NCBI RefSeq assembly: GCF_025336485.1
Contig: NZ_JAODAB010000001.1
Span: 310,001-374,000, forward strand
Origin: Pseudomonas citri
GTDB taxonomy: Bacteria; Pseudomonadota; Gammaproteobacteria; Pseudomonadales; Pseudomonadaceae
Length of the DNA stretch: 64,000 bases
Reading direction: 5' to 3'
Shown one piece after another: positions 9,013 through 15,153 of the stretch. A program made the translations under genes and the position numbers. The notes under the pieces are model-generated. The model did not search any database. It was given only the letters and a program-made list of their open reading frames with translations, and was not told the origin of the DNA. How positions within the stretch are numbered: the first letter of the stretch is position 1; each line of letters starts with the position of its first letter.

Positions 9013-9405
9013 CGGCTCTCCCTGTGGTCAGCGGCACATGGAGGTTACGACTCTCTGTGGTGATGACACGTTCCCTGTAGGCGTTGCCGAGTGCAGCGAG
9101 GCGGCTGGCAATTGCGCGTCGCCCAACTCTTGTCTCACATAGCAACTGATTCCAAGCGAAACTCCGGGTGAAAAATTGCGAATCACAGGTATTGAAAGGC
9201 AATTTGCGCAATAAAATAGAAGCCATCCCGAGATTATTGGTGATCTTTACGAATTTTATTAAATATCAACACCTGAACTATAAGAGATCATTCGAACAAT
9301 TCTGCTTTCGCGCACCACACACCGCTAAACACAGGGGGTAGACGACGCTGTATTTCATGGATTAGAGTAGTGCCAAAGTAGAGCATCGCTGCCATGGAGG
9401 CATTT

Positions 9406-9495
9406 ATGTTAATACATTCAAACCCTCACCAAACCGCACGCTGCGACAATCATTTACTTAGCTGCCAAAAACCATTGAATACGATCCGCAGCTAA
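9406..9495 (+). CDS. Possible 29-residue cysteine-containing peptide
   Basis: An ATG at 9406 is preceded by ATGGAGGCATTT, a near-ideal ribosome binding site with GGAGG five bases before the start. It opens a 29-codon frame beginning MLIHSNPHQTARCDNH and ending in TAA. Cysteines are at positions 13 and 20, with histidines at 4, 8 and 16. It lies on the same strand as, and about 320 bases upstream of, the exporter/333-residue/desulfurase operon. It might be a leader peptide, a modified-peptide precursor or chance. I recognise no family, so only the ribosome binding site and position support it. Confidence 0.35.
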   Translation: MLIHSNPHQTARCDNHLLSCQKPLNTIRS

Positions 9496-9578
9496 AACAA
9501 CATTCTGCGATCGCCTACCTGATATTCGATCACCAATATAGCACTTGAAGCGTTACGACCAATGGATGGGTCATCAAT

Positions 9579-9662
9579 ATGCTTATTATCGCTCCAAAAA
9601 ACTACTTTTATCGCGATCTTACCCCCCTATTGAAACCTCAACAAAAGCGCCCCTTTCAATGA
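9579..9662 (+). CDS. Possible 27-residue peptide
   Basis: An ATG at 9579 opens a 27-codon frame (start MLIIAPKNYFYRDL, end KRPFQ) that stops with TGA. The upstream GGATGGGTCATCAAT gives only a weak ribosome binding site. It shares the MLI start and small size with the peptide at 9406, but I see no real sequence similarity. It is listed because the stretch otherwise has no gene; it may well be non-coding. Confidence 0.15.
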   Translation: MLIIAPKNYFYRDLTPLLKPQQKRPFQ

Positions 9663-9812
9663 ATCGACGGGACTCCTGCTTTTAGAGGCTATTCCTATCT
9701 CCGAATCAACCAATCAACCCCATACGTCTTACGACCCCAGGTTGCGCAGCATGGCAGTCACACAGCCCCTTGCTGGCGACTATATCCCATCAAGACAAGC
9801 CACAGGTCAACC

Positions 9813-10274
9813 ATGCTATCTACAGACAACGAACTATCTATAGAAAAAAGTAGCCAGCCTCTAAAGAACTTCTGGGCAGACACCTTCGCACTGAATACAT
9901 TTTGCTACTTGATTTCCTTGCCTATCGAACTTGGCTTTGCACAGATGACACTCAGCACACATCTAAGCGCCCGCCTCGTAGGATTGTTCATCATCACCAG
10001 CACTGCCCGCCCCTTCGGCATATGGCGCGATTACATTTTTAGAAAATTCAGGATTTCCGACAGTGACAAAGGCCTGAAACCTTACCTTGTCGATACGCTG
10101 GCCTATCTCTCATTTGAACTACCTCTCTACATGATCAATATGAGCATCAGTGGCGCAACGCTAATGCAGGCCATCAGGGCGGCCCTGATATTCTGCATTA
10201 TTGCGGGCTTTGTGGGCAGGCCCTACGGAATTTACCGAGCGTTCATCAGAAACAAGCTATTCAACCTGAACTGA
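9813..10274 (+). CDS. AlaE-like (L-alanine exporter family) membrane protein
   Basis: This 153-residue protein carries the hallmarks of the AlaE family: WADTFALNTFCYLISLP near the N-terminus, ARPFGIWRDYIFRKF after the second helix, LVDTLAYLSFELPLYM in the middle and a second RPYGIYRAF near the end. Four membrane helices are expected at about residues 23-43, 48-66, 88-110 and 118-140. AlaE exports L-alanine in E. coli. Here it starts a tight operon (gaps of 9 and 8 bases) ending with a cysteine-desulfurase-like enzyme, whose reaction yields alanine. Export of alanine or of an alanine-related product is an inference. The gene is AT-richer than its surroundings. Confidence 0.75.
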   Translation: MLSTDNELSIEKSSQPLKNFWADTFALNTFCYLISLPIELGFAQMTLSTHLSARLVGLFIITSTARPFGIWRDYIFRKFRISDSDKGLKPYLVDTLAYLSFELPLYMINMSISGATLMQAIRAALIFCIIAGFVGRPYGIYRAFIRNKLFNLN

Positions 10275-10283
10275 GAAGACAAC

Positions 10284-11285
10284 ATGGACATTGATTCAAT
10301 AGTTCACACCCTCACATCACAGAATAGTCTAAGGGATAAAATTGTAATCGATTGCGGTCACACACCCATATTTTCATCTCACGACGGCTATTCCTTCGGC
10401 ATAAAAGGAGAACCCAGCCCGACAGAGTTCCTGACATTCAAGCTAGGCGTCAAATTACATGACGCTTTAAAACGCCATGACAAGCAGGTATCGATCAACC
10501 TGTATCTTTCCGACCTGATAGGCATCAAAGGTGGAAACGATGAGCGACGGAAAATCCACCAGGACATCCAACACGATCAAAAGACCGCCTATATCCCCAA
10601 TGTCTATAAAAACATACTCGCAGAAAGTGGAATACCTTTAGATAACGTAACCATTCACCTGCAATCCAAAGGCAATGATCTCTTCAGGAAAATCATGCGT
10701 CGGACGCGATCCGGCCTTGAGCTGCTCAAGTCAACCCATACGAACTACATCGAGGAGACATTCAAAAAAACAAACTCCCTGTTGCTCTCCACCGAAGATC
10801 AGAGCATGTTTTCGTTGACCACTCCCTATCTGTTCGACACCGATGAGGAAGACGCTTATTTTGGAGGTTCGTGGTGGAAGAGCAATGAGAGCCAGATCAA
10901 GCAAAGCGACCTGGAAAACTGCCCCATGGCCCGCCTTAAAAAGAACCCCGTCATAAATCTCTACGAAACAGGTGGGCGAGTTCTTTGTCCCGCGACTTAC
11001 GGCGGCTTGCTTTGTCAATATGACAACTCCGTCGACCATATCGCAATTTACGCAAGGGCCGATGACGAGTTCGTTGGAGAGAAGGTCTACCGCGGCGTCA
11101 TATCAGCCAACTTGCTGATCGATAACTTCTCCAGAAACTGCGCACAGATCATCATTAACAACGAAGAGCTGGTGGAGCACAGCTTCTTTGAAAAAGACAC
11201 CCTTGGTCGCTCCGACATGGACAGCACCCAGTTCACCAAACAGATACAAGACATGCTGCAGCGCAATAACATGGAACTGATATAA
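10284..11285 (+). CDS. Unrecognised 333-residue protein of the AlaE/desulfurase operon
   Basis: I do not recognise this protein. No signal peptide or membrane segment is evident, so it is probably cytoplasmic. Near the N-terminus is KIVIDCGHTPIF (D23, C24, G25, H26), which faintly recalls the zinc-binding VIDPGH opening of N-acetylmuramoyl-alanine amidases. A Glu at 48 and NVTIHLQSKGN (H125) would be in roughly comparable places. Cysteines lie at 24, 213, 235, 244 and 286; those in NCPMAR and LCPATYGGLLCQYD could receive sulfur from the desulfurase. It follows the exporter by 9 bases and precedes the desulfurase by 8. Any enzymatic role is speculation. Confidence 0.85.
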   Translation: MDIDSIVHTLTSQNSLRDKIVIDCGHTPIFSSHDGYSFGIKGEPSPTEFLTFKLGVKLHDALKRHDKQVSINLYLSDLIGIKGGNDERRKIHQDIQHDQKTAYIPNVYKNILAESGIPLDNVTIHLQSKGNDLFRKIMRRTRSGLELLKSTHTNYIEETFKKTNSLLLSTEDQSMFSLTTPYLFDTDEEDAYFGGSWWKSNESQIKQSDLENCPMARLKKNPVINLYETGGRVLCPATYGGLLCQYDNSVDHIAIYARADDEFVGEKVYRGVISANLLIDNFSRNCAQIIINNEELVEHSFFEKDTLGRSDMDSTQFTKQIQDMLQRNNMELI

Positions 11286-11293
11286 GGACATAT

Positions 11294-12439
11294 ATGATTT
11301 ATCTAGACAGCGCAGCCTCTGCATTACCTTTCGAAGATGCTGTAGTTTTCTCGCCAGCGCTTGGAAACCCTTCAAGCGCTCATCCTGTCGGCCGTCAAGC
11401 CAACGCCGTAATGGAAAAAACCAGGGGGTTGCTGAGCTCGATGTTCGGTGGGCGACCAAGCGAGTATCATTTTTGCTCAGGCGCCACCGAAGCGGCCAAC
11501 CTGATCATTCAAGGAAGATGCCGCTTTCTGAAAATTGCCAATCCGACAAGAAACGAAATAATTGTTAGTGCCATTGAACACCCGGCCATCTTCAATACGG
11601 TCGAACACATGCGACAGTCCGGCTTTATCGTCCACATTGCTCCCGTCGATCATCGTGGCATCATAGAAGCCTCCTTTATTTTTGACATGCTCAATGAGAA
11701 TACCGCGATGGTATTAGTCATGGGCGTTAACAATGAAACGGGGGCGCGCCAACCCATCGACGACATCGCCAAAAAATTAAAAAGCATAAACCCGGAAATC
11801 GCTTTTATTTGTGACGGCGTACAAGTACTGACAAAAGTCACCTCCCCTGATTTAACCTATATCGATGCCCTTATTGGCTCTGGCCATAAACTGGGGGCAG
11901 CAAAGGGGATCGGCTTTTTTTACCTGAATCGGCGCTTCAGACTATCTCCCTTGCTGTTCGGAGGCGAACAGGAGGCCGGCGTCAGGCCTGGCACAGAAAA
12001 TCTCTACGGGGTGGAATCTTTATATAGAGCTCTTGAACATCATCAGGAAAACGCCGAGCGATACCATAAACACGTTCGCGCCTTGAACCTGCTGCTTCAA
12101 AAGACCCTCGAAGAGTCAAACATCCCGTTCTCGATCAATACCCATGACGGTGAGACTTCGGGCTATATACTCTCAATCTGTTTTCACGGCATCGATGCCA
12201 GCAGAACGATCAAGTTTCTCTCGCAAAGGGGAATTTGTGTCTCGAAAGGCTCAGCTTGTAGCAGTGTGTCTTCTACGCCTTCTCGGGTTTTAAGCGCTAT
12301 GAAGCTTAGCCCTGCTCAGATGAGCTCTACTTTGCGTGTCTCTTTCAGTCCGCTAAACGTTGAGGATGACGTTCTCACCTTCTGTGCCGTCATGAAAGAA
12401 CTGCAATCATATGACGTCGAAACCTCGACTCTGGAATAA
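11294..12439 (+). CDS. Cysteine-desulfurase-like class V aminotransferase
   Basis: This 381-residue PLP enzyme looks like a NifS/IscS-type cysteine desulfurase, which converts cysteine to alanine plus a protein persulfide. Expected residues are present: H96 (EHP) that stacks on PLP, NNETG at 147, D174 and Q177, the PLP lysine K199 in SGHK, GGEQEAGVRPGTEN, and the persulfide cysteine C322 in GSACSS. The opening YLDSAASA replaces the usual YLDNAATTP, so it is divergent. TAAGGACATAT precedes the ATG. No isc, suf, nif or dnd partner genes are adjacent, so sulfur probably goes to a dedicated acceptor, perhaps the upstream 333-residue protein. Confidence 0.85.
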   Translation: MIYLDSAASALPFEDAVVFSPALGNPSSAHPVGRQANAVMEKTRGLLSSMFGGRPSEYHFCSGATEAANLIIQGRCRFLKIANPTRNEIIVSAIEHPAIFNTVEHMRQSGFIVHIAPVDHRGIIEASFIFDMLNENTAMVLVMGVNNETGARQPIDDIAKKLKSINPEIAFICDGVQVLTKVTSPDLTYIDALIGSGHKLGAAKGIGFFYLNRRFRLSPLLFGGEQEAGVRPGTENLYGVESLYRALEHHQENAERYHKHVRALNLLLQKTLEESNIPFSINTHDGETSGYILSICFHGIDASRTIKFLSQRGICVSKGSACSSVSSTPSRVLSAMKLSPAQMSSTLRVSFSPLNVEDDVLTFCAVMKELQSYDVETSTLE

Positions 12440-12472
12440 CAAAACCAGATGTAAGCCACATCACTGATAGAA

Positions 12473-12504
12473 GCAGTACGACGAATAGGCGTTCGTCGTA
12501 CTGC
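12473..12504. terminator. Perfect 13-bp hairpin after the desulfurase operon
   Basis: GCAGTACGACGAA and TTCGTCGTACTGC form a perfect 13-bp stem with a 6-base loop, 33 bases after the desulfurase stop. There is no T tract after it, so it is not a classical intrinsic terminator. It could act with Rho, protect the 3' end, or be a protein-binding palindrome. Confidence 0.5.
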
Positions 12505-12611
12505 GAAGTCGGCGTACTGCTGTGGGTTTTCTGCTGGTGATGTTAAATGTGCCACCACCCTCGCGAGCGCGCTTTGCTCCCACCCAGGTATCGACCGCCC
12601 GAAGCCTCCCC

Positions 12612-12628
12612 CAGAACTAACAGTTCTG
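12612..12628. promoter_or_regulatory. Palindrome upstream of the Rhs gene
   Basis: CAGAACT-AAC-AGTTCTG is a perfect inverted repeat with 7-bp arms, 68 bases before the Rhs-core start codon. It could be an operator or a small hairpin in the leader. I recall similar sequence before orphan rhs genes in related strains but cannot verify this. Confidence 0.35.
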
Positions 12629-12695
12629 CTAGTAGACACCCCCCGAAAAATGCCCGAGCCTGAAACAGCCCTGTTCGCCCGGGAGAACCACGCCG

Positions 12696-13751
12696 ATGTC
12701 ATCATTAAAGGTGCTGTGCCGCTACCAATATGACCCTCTGGATCGCCTCACTGGCTTGAAGCCGCTGGAGCGCGCGGGCACACAACGGTTCTACCAAGAA
12801 AACCATTGGGTGAATGAAATAGAAGGTCAGGCACAGCTGACCATCCTGAGAAATGAAGCCCAGCCGCTGGCACAACGACGCGAAGTGGATGACGTCATGG
12901 ACACAGCTCTGCTGGCAACGGATCAACAACATTCCGTCCTGCAAACCCTGAGCCTCATAGGTCCCCAACACCTGGCTTACACCGCATACGGTCACCGCCC
13001 TGTCGAAAGTGGCCTGGGCAGCTTGCTTGGCTTTAACGGCGAACGCCCCGACTCGATAACCGGGCACTATTTACTGGGACAGGGTAATCGGGCTTTCAAT
13101 CCGGTGTTGATGCGGTTCAACAGCCCGGATGAGTTGAGTCCTTTTGGGGATGGGGGGATTAATGCGTATGCGTATTGTGGGGGGGATCCGGTTAATCGGT
13201 ATGATCCGAGTGGGAATGTTACATTTTTCCGACCATGGACTCGCCAAAGATACTTCCGGCCACGGGGGACGAATCCAAACGCCTCAGGCACGTTGAACTC
13301 TTCATCCGGAACTACTTCTCCTCGTGTGTCGCCTCCTGTGTCCCGGATCTCCGAGATCGAGACCAGCTCAACCTTCGCTACTCCGGCAGTTGTTCCTGAA
13401 CAAAGTGACAAGACCTTTGTACTACCTTGGGAGAAACCGGCCTATGGCCTCAAGCGGCCAGGTAGTGACTTAACAAGACAAGGTCGTTGGAAGAGAGGCC
13501 GTGCTGAGAGCGCACGGAAATTCGACGAGTTCGTGCAACAGAACGGACAGGTTCAGATATCGGACAATTCCCAATGGCTGGAAAAGTACCTGCAAGCTCA
13601 AGCAGATTTAACCGCGCTGCTGAAAAATAAGACATCGGCGACCACGGCCGAGAAAAAAGCAGCACGCGCAGTAGTAAAAGACGCTCGCCATGCACTCAAG
13701 GAGAGGCTTCTCGAAACAATGAGAGCAGCCCAGACAATTCGCACCGATTAG
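12696..13751 (+). CDS. Orphan RHS-repeat core protein with variable C-terminus
   Basis: This 351-residue protein consists of the terminal part of an RHS shell, with the hyperconserved core at about residues 110-172 (LGFNGERPDSITGHYLLG, NPVLMRFNSPD, NAYAYCGGDPVNRYDPSGN), followed by a roughly 178-residue tail. In this arrangement the tail after DPSGN is normally a strain-variable toxin or effector. Here it begins with a Ser/Thr/Pro-rich linker and ends in a Lys/Arg/Glu-rich helical segment (KKAARAVVKDARHALKERL) that I cannot assign. Short stand-alone versions beginning CRYQYDPLDRL are common in the P. fluorescens group, so I do not call it truncated. No immunity gene is evident immediately downstream. 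Confidence 0.8.
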   Translation: MSSLKVLCRYQYDPLDRLTGLKPLERAGTQRFYQENHWVNEIEGQAQLTILRNEAQPLAQRREVDDVMDTALLATDQQHSVLQTLSLIGPQHLAYTAYGHRPVESGLGSLLGFNGERPDSITGHYLLGQGNRAFNPVLMRFNSPDELSPFGDGGINAYAYCGGDPVNRYDPSGNVTFFRPWTRQRYFRPRGTNPNASGTLNSSSGTTSPRVSPPVSRISEIETSSTFATPAVVPEQSDKTFVLPWEKPAYGLKRPGSDLTRQGRWKRGRAESARKFDEFVQQNGQVQISDNSQWLEKYLQAQADLTALLKNKTSATTAEKKAARAVVKDARHALKERLLETMRAAQTIRTD

Positions 13752-13752
13752 T

Positions 13753-13784
13753 GCAACGTAGCCCGATACAGAACGATCCTACAT
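13753..13784 (+). repeat. 32-base direct repeat, copy 1
   Basis: The 32 bases beginning GCAACGTAGCCCGATACAGA are identical to 14740-14771, and the next ten bases differ at three positions. The two copies bracket the REP pairs and the DUF6124 gene with its leader. Confidence 0.8.
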
Positions 13785-13924
13785 CGGAATAAACATCCCT
13801 CCTCCTCCCTTCAAGCCCTGCCATACAAGCAAGGCTTGCCCGCGATAAAGGTAGGTCAGCTGGTGTGATGAAGGTGCTGCCGTCATCGCGAGCAATCTCC
13901 CACATTTTGTATACGCCAAGCTCT

Positions 13925-14070
13925 TGTGGCGAGGGAGCTTGCTCCCGCTGGACTGCGCAGCAGGCCCAAGCCAGCTAATGCCGTTTTCCAGACAGAGCGC
14001 ATCAGCCGATTTTACGACTGCTGCGCCCGAACGCGGACCGGCCGAGCGGGAGCAAGCTCCCTCGCCACAG
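13925..14070. repeat. Inverted REP pair
   Basis: TGTGGCGAGGGAGCTTGCTC at the left end and GAGCAAGCTCCCTCGCCACA at the right end are inverted copies about 95 bases apart. This is the typical paired REP arrangement of pseudomonads (possible REPIN). Confidence 0.75.
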
Positions 14071-14077
14071 GGATGCG

Positions 14078-14443
14078 CTATGTCGGCTGGCGGGGTTCGA
14101 TGTTGTCCAATGCGCGGTTCGCCAACAATGTGCCCAGTTCGATCAACTGTTGAATGCCCAGGACAACATGCCGCCGCGAGCCTTCCAGGTCAAAGGCCAG
14201 GTCGCCGACCATGGCGTTGGCCGAGGCCAGGGTTTCGCTGAGGTTGGCGAGCAGGCTTTCGGTGTCGATGCCCTTGATGACGGTGAAGAGTTGGTCGGCC
14301 GCCTCTGCTTCGGATTTGTTCGGTTTGGGGTTCAGGTAATGGTCGAGGACGCGCTCGGCGGTTTCGTCGAGTTTTTGGGGCTTGGTTTTTGTGCGCGGGG
14401 AAGTCGGATCGGTATCCGGTGGGTTGGGGGTTACTTTGAACAT
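14078..14443 (-). CDS. DUF6124 family protein
   Basis: This 121-residue protein begins MFKVTPNPPDTDP, then a hydrophilic segment (KTKPQKLDETAERVLDHYL) and a helical C-terminal part (SLLANLSETLASANAMVGD, SRRHVVLGIQQLIELG). I recognise the pattern as the Pseudomonas family DUF6124, of unknown function. ATCTGGAGATTCATCT precedes the ATG and supports the start. A long structured leader with a GNRA-capped hairpin lies upstream. It is convergent with the Rhs-core gene across a REP pair. Confidence 0.8.
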   Translation of the reverse strand: MFKVTPNPPDTDPTSPRTKTKPQKLDETAERVLDHYLNPKPNKSEAEAADQLFTVIKGIDTESLLANLSETLASANAMVGDLAFDLEGSRRHVVLGIQQLIELGTLLANRALDNIEPRQPT

Positions 14444-14644
14444 AGATGAATCTCCAGATTAAGAAATTGGAGCCATCATCCTCGCTACCAAACGAAGGTG
14501 GTGGCCATACGAAGGTTGGTAGACCGGTCATCTGGAAACCCGGCGCGTCCGAGGACGCCCTGCGCATGGCCACCATAAAACAGAGGATGTAGGGATCCCC
14601 TGCATGAGGCGGCACTCGCACCAGAAAACCGGGCTACCAAACCC

Positions 14645-14666
14645 GATCGCTGATTCCTCAGCGACC
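14645..14666 (-). other. GNRA-capped hairpin
   Basis: On the minus strand GGTCGCTGA-GGAA-TCAGCGATC forms a 9-bp stem with one G-T pair and a GGAA tetraloop, which fits the GNRA consensus. It is the most regular hairpin in the DUF6124 leader. Confidence 0.6.
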
Positions 14667-14739
14667 CGGAAACGATAGAACCCGGCCCCACGGCGCACAA
14701 GCCGGCGGATTCTGGCGTAGTTGTAGGCAACGGCGCAAG

Positions 14740-14771
14740 GCAACGTAGCCCGATACAGAACGATCCTACAT
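14740..14771 (+). repeat. 32-base direct repeat, copy 2
   Basis: This is identical over 32 bases to 13753-13784, about 990 bases away. It lies at the distal end of the DUF6124 leader. Confidence 0.8.
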
Positions 14772-14780
14772 TTGGATAAA

Positions 14781-15060
14781 CAAAGACCTGTTTGGACTGG
14801 AAACCTGGGTTAACAACACACCTGCGTGGCGGGGGGATTTATTCCCTCGCCACAAGAGCATGCTTTTTTGACCGTTCAATCGCGAGCATTCGACTAATGT
14901 CTTAGACCGGTCATCGCATAACCAACAGCATCCCCCGCGCTTCGAAGGTCAACGATTCTGCCCGGTGCCCCAGCCTGTCTTCTTCACCACGATCGCTGGC
15001 AACCCCTGATATGCCTCATTTACAAGCCTCTTGGAGTTGGACATTTCCGGTAATGGCCAG
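14781..15060. other. Intergenic region before the uronate operon promoter
   Basis: A degenerate REP hairpin lies at 14825-14853 (GTGGCGGGG and CCCTCGCCAC as arms). Otherwise I see no gene or regular structure in this stretch. Confidence 0.5.
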
Positions 15061-15089
15061 TTGACAACGAGGAACGGCTTCCAAATAAT
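15061..15089 (+). promoter_or_regulatory. Near-consensus sigma-70 promoter of the uronate operon
   Basis: TTGACA (15061-15066), a 17-base spacer and AATAAT (15084-15089) match the sigma-70 consensus at 11 of 12 positions. A promoter this strong usually needs a repressor, and an imperfect palindrome lies just downstream. Confidence 0.7.
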
Positions 15090-15099
15090 CCAAGCCATG

Positions 15100-15120
15100 T
15101 TGTACGACGACGTATAACAA
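15100..15120. promoter_or_regulatory. Possible repressor operator (GntR-like palindrome)
   Basis: This 21-base imperfect palindrome starts TTGTACGAC and ends TATAACAA; 14 of 21 positions are symmetric. It would lie at about +5 to +25 of the promoter just upstream, a classic repressor position. GntR-family regulators of uronate and aldarate genes often bind TTGT/ACAA-flanked sites, but no such regulator is encoded nearby. Confidence 0.4.
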
Positions 15121-15153
15121 ATAAAAACAACAAAAAAAGTAGGGAGCGTCATA

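Larger units (their letters stand above)
9013..9812. other. 800-base AT-rich intergenic region
   Basis: No gene of ordinary length is visible here. The composition is markedly more AT-rich than the flanking genes, especially from about 9160. It separates the divergently transcribed PAS-LuxR gene and the AlaE-like operon, so it must hold both promoters, but I see no unambiguous -35/-10 pair. A 29-codon frame with a strong ribosome binding site (9406-9495) and a 27-codon frame (9579-9662) are described separately. The composition fits horizontally acquired DNA. Confidence 0.6.
13752..14077. other. Intergenic region with REP pair and direct repeat
   Basis: This 326-base stretch between the Rhs gene and the convergent DUF6124 gene holds no convincing gene. 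It starts with one copy of a 32-base direct repeat (13753-13784). A degenerate REP pair lies at about 13822-13905 and a strongly conserved inverted REP pair at 13925-14070. An immunity gene, if one exists, is not encoded here by any frame I would trust. Confidence 0.6.
14444..14780 (-). other. Structured leader region of the DUF6124 gene
   Basis: This region has no credible gene of its own but is rich in secondary structure. GGTGGCCAT (14500-14508) and ATGGCCACC (14566-14574) form a perfect 9-bp stem around an inner hairpin at 14545-14558. On the minus strand the sequence at 14666-14645 folds into a 9-bp stem (one G-T pair) capped by GGAA, a GNRA tetraloop. The upstream end contains copy 2 of the 32-base direct repeat. 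It may be a cis-acting RNA element or a mobile non-coding element; I cannot tell which. Confidence 0.5.

Noticed and set aside
11294..12439. Housekeeping IscS or a DndA of DNA phosphorothioation
   Set aside because: No iscU, iscA, hscBA, fdx or dndBCDE-like genes are adjacent, and the N-terminal and PLP-loop sequences diverge from IscS.
13696..13905. 69-codon minus-strand frame after the Rhs gene as an immunity protein
   Set aside because: It overlaps the Rhs 3' end and REP-like sequence, has no good ribosome binding site and no protein-like pattern.
13925..14070. CRISPR array
   Set aside because: The repeated units are inverted, not direct and evenly spaced, and match the REP pattern seen elsewhere in the window.
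9013..14780. Prophage or integrative element
   Set aside because: There is no integrase, phage structural gene, tRNA target or att-like pair; only AT-richness and a direct repeat around one gene unit.
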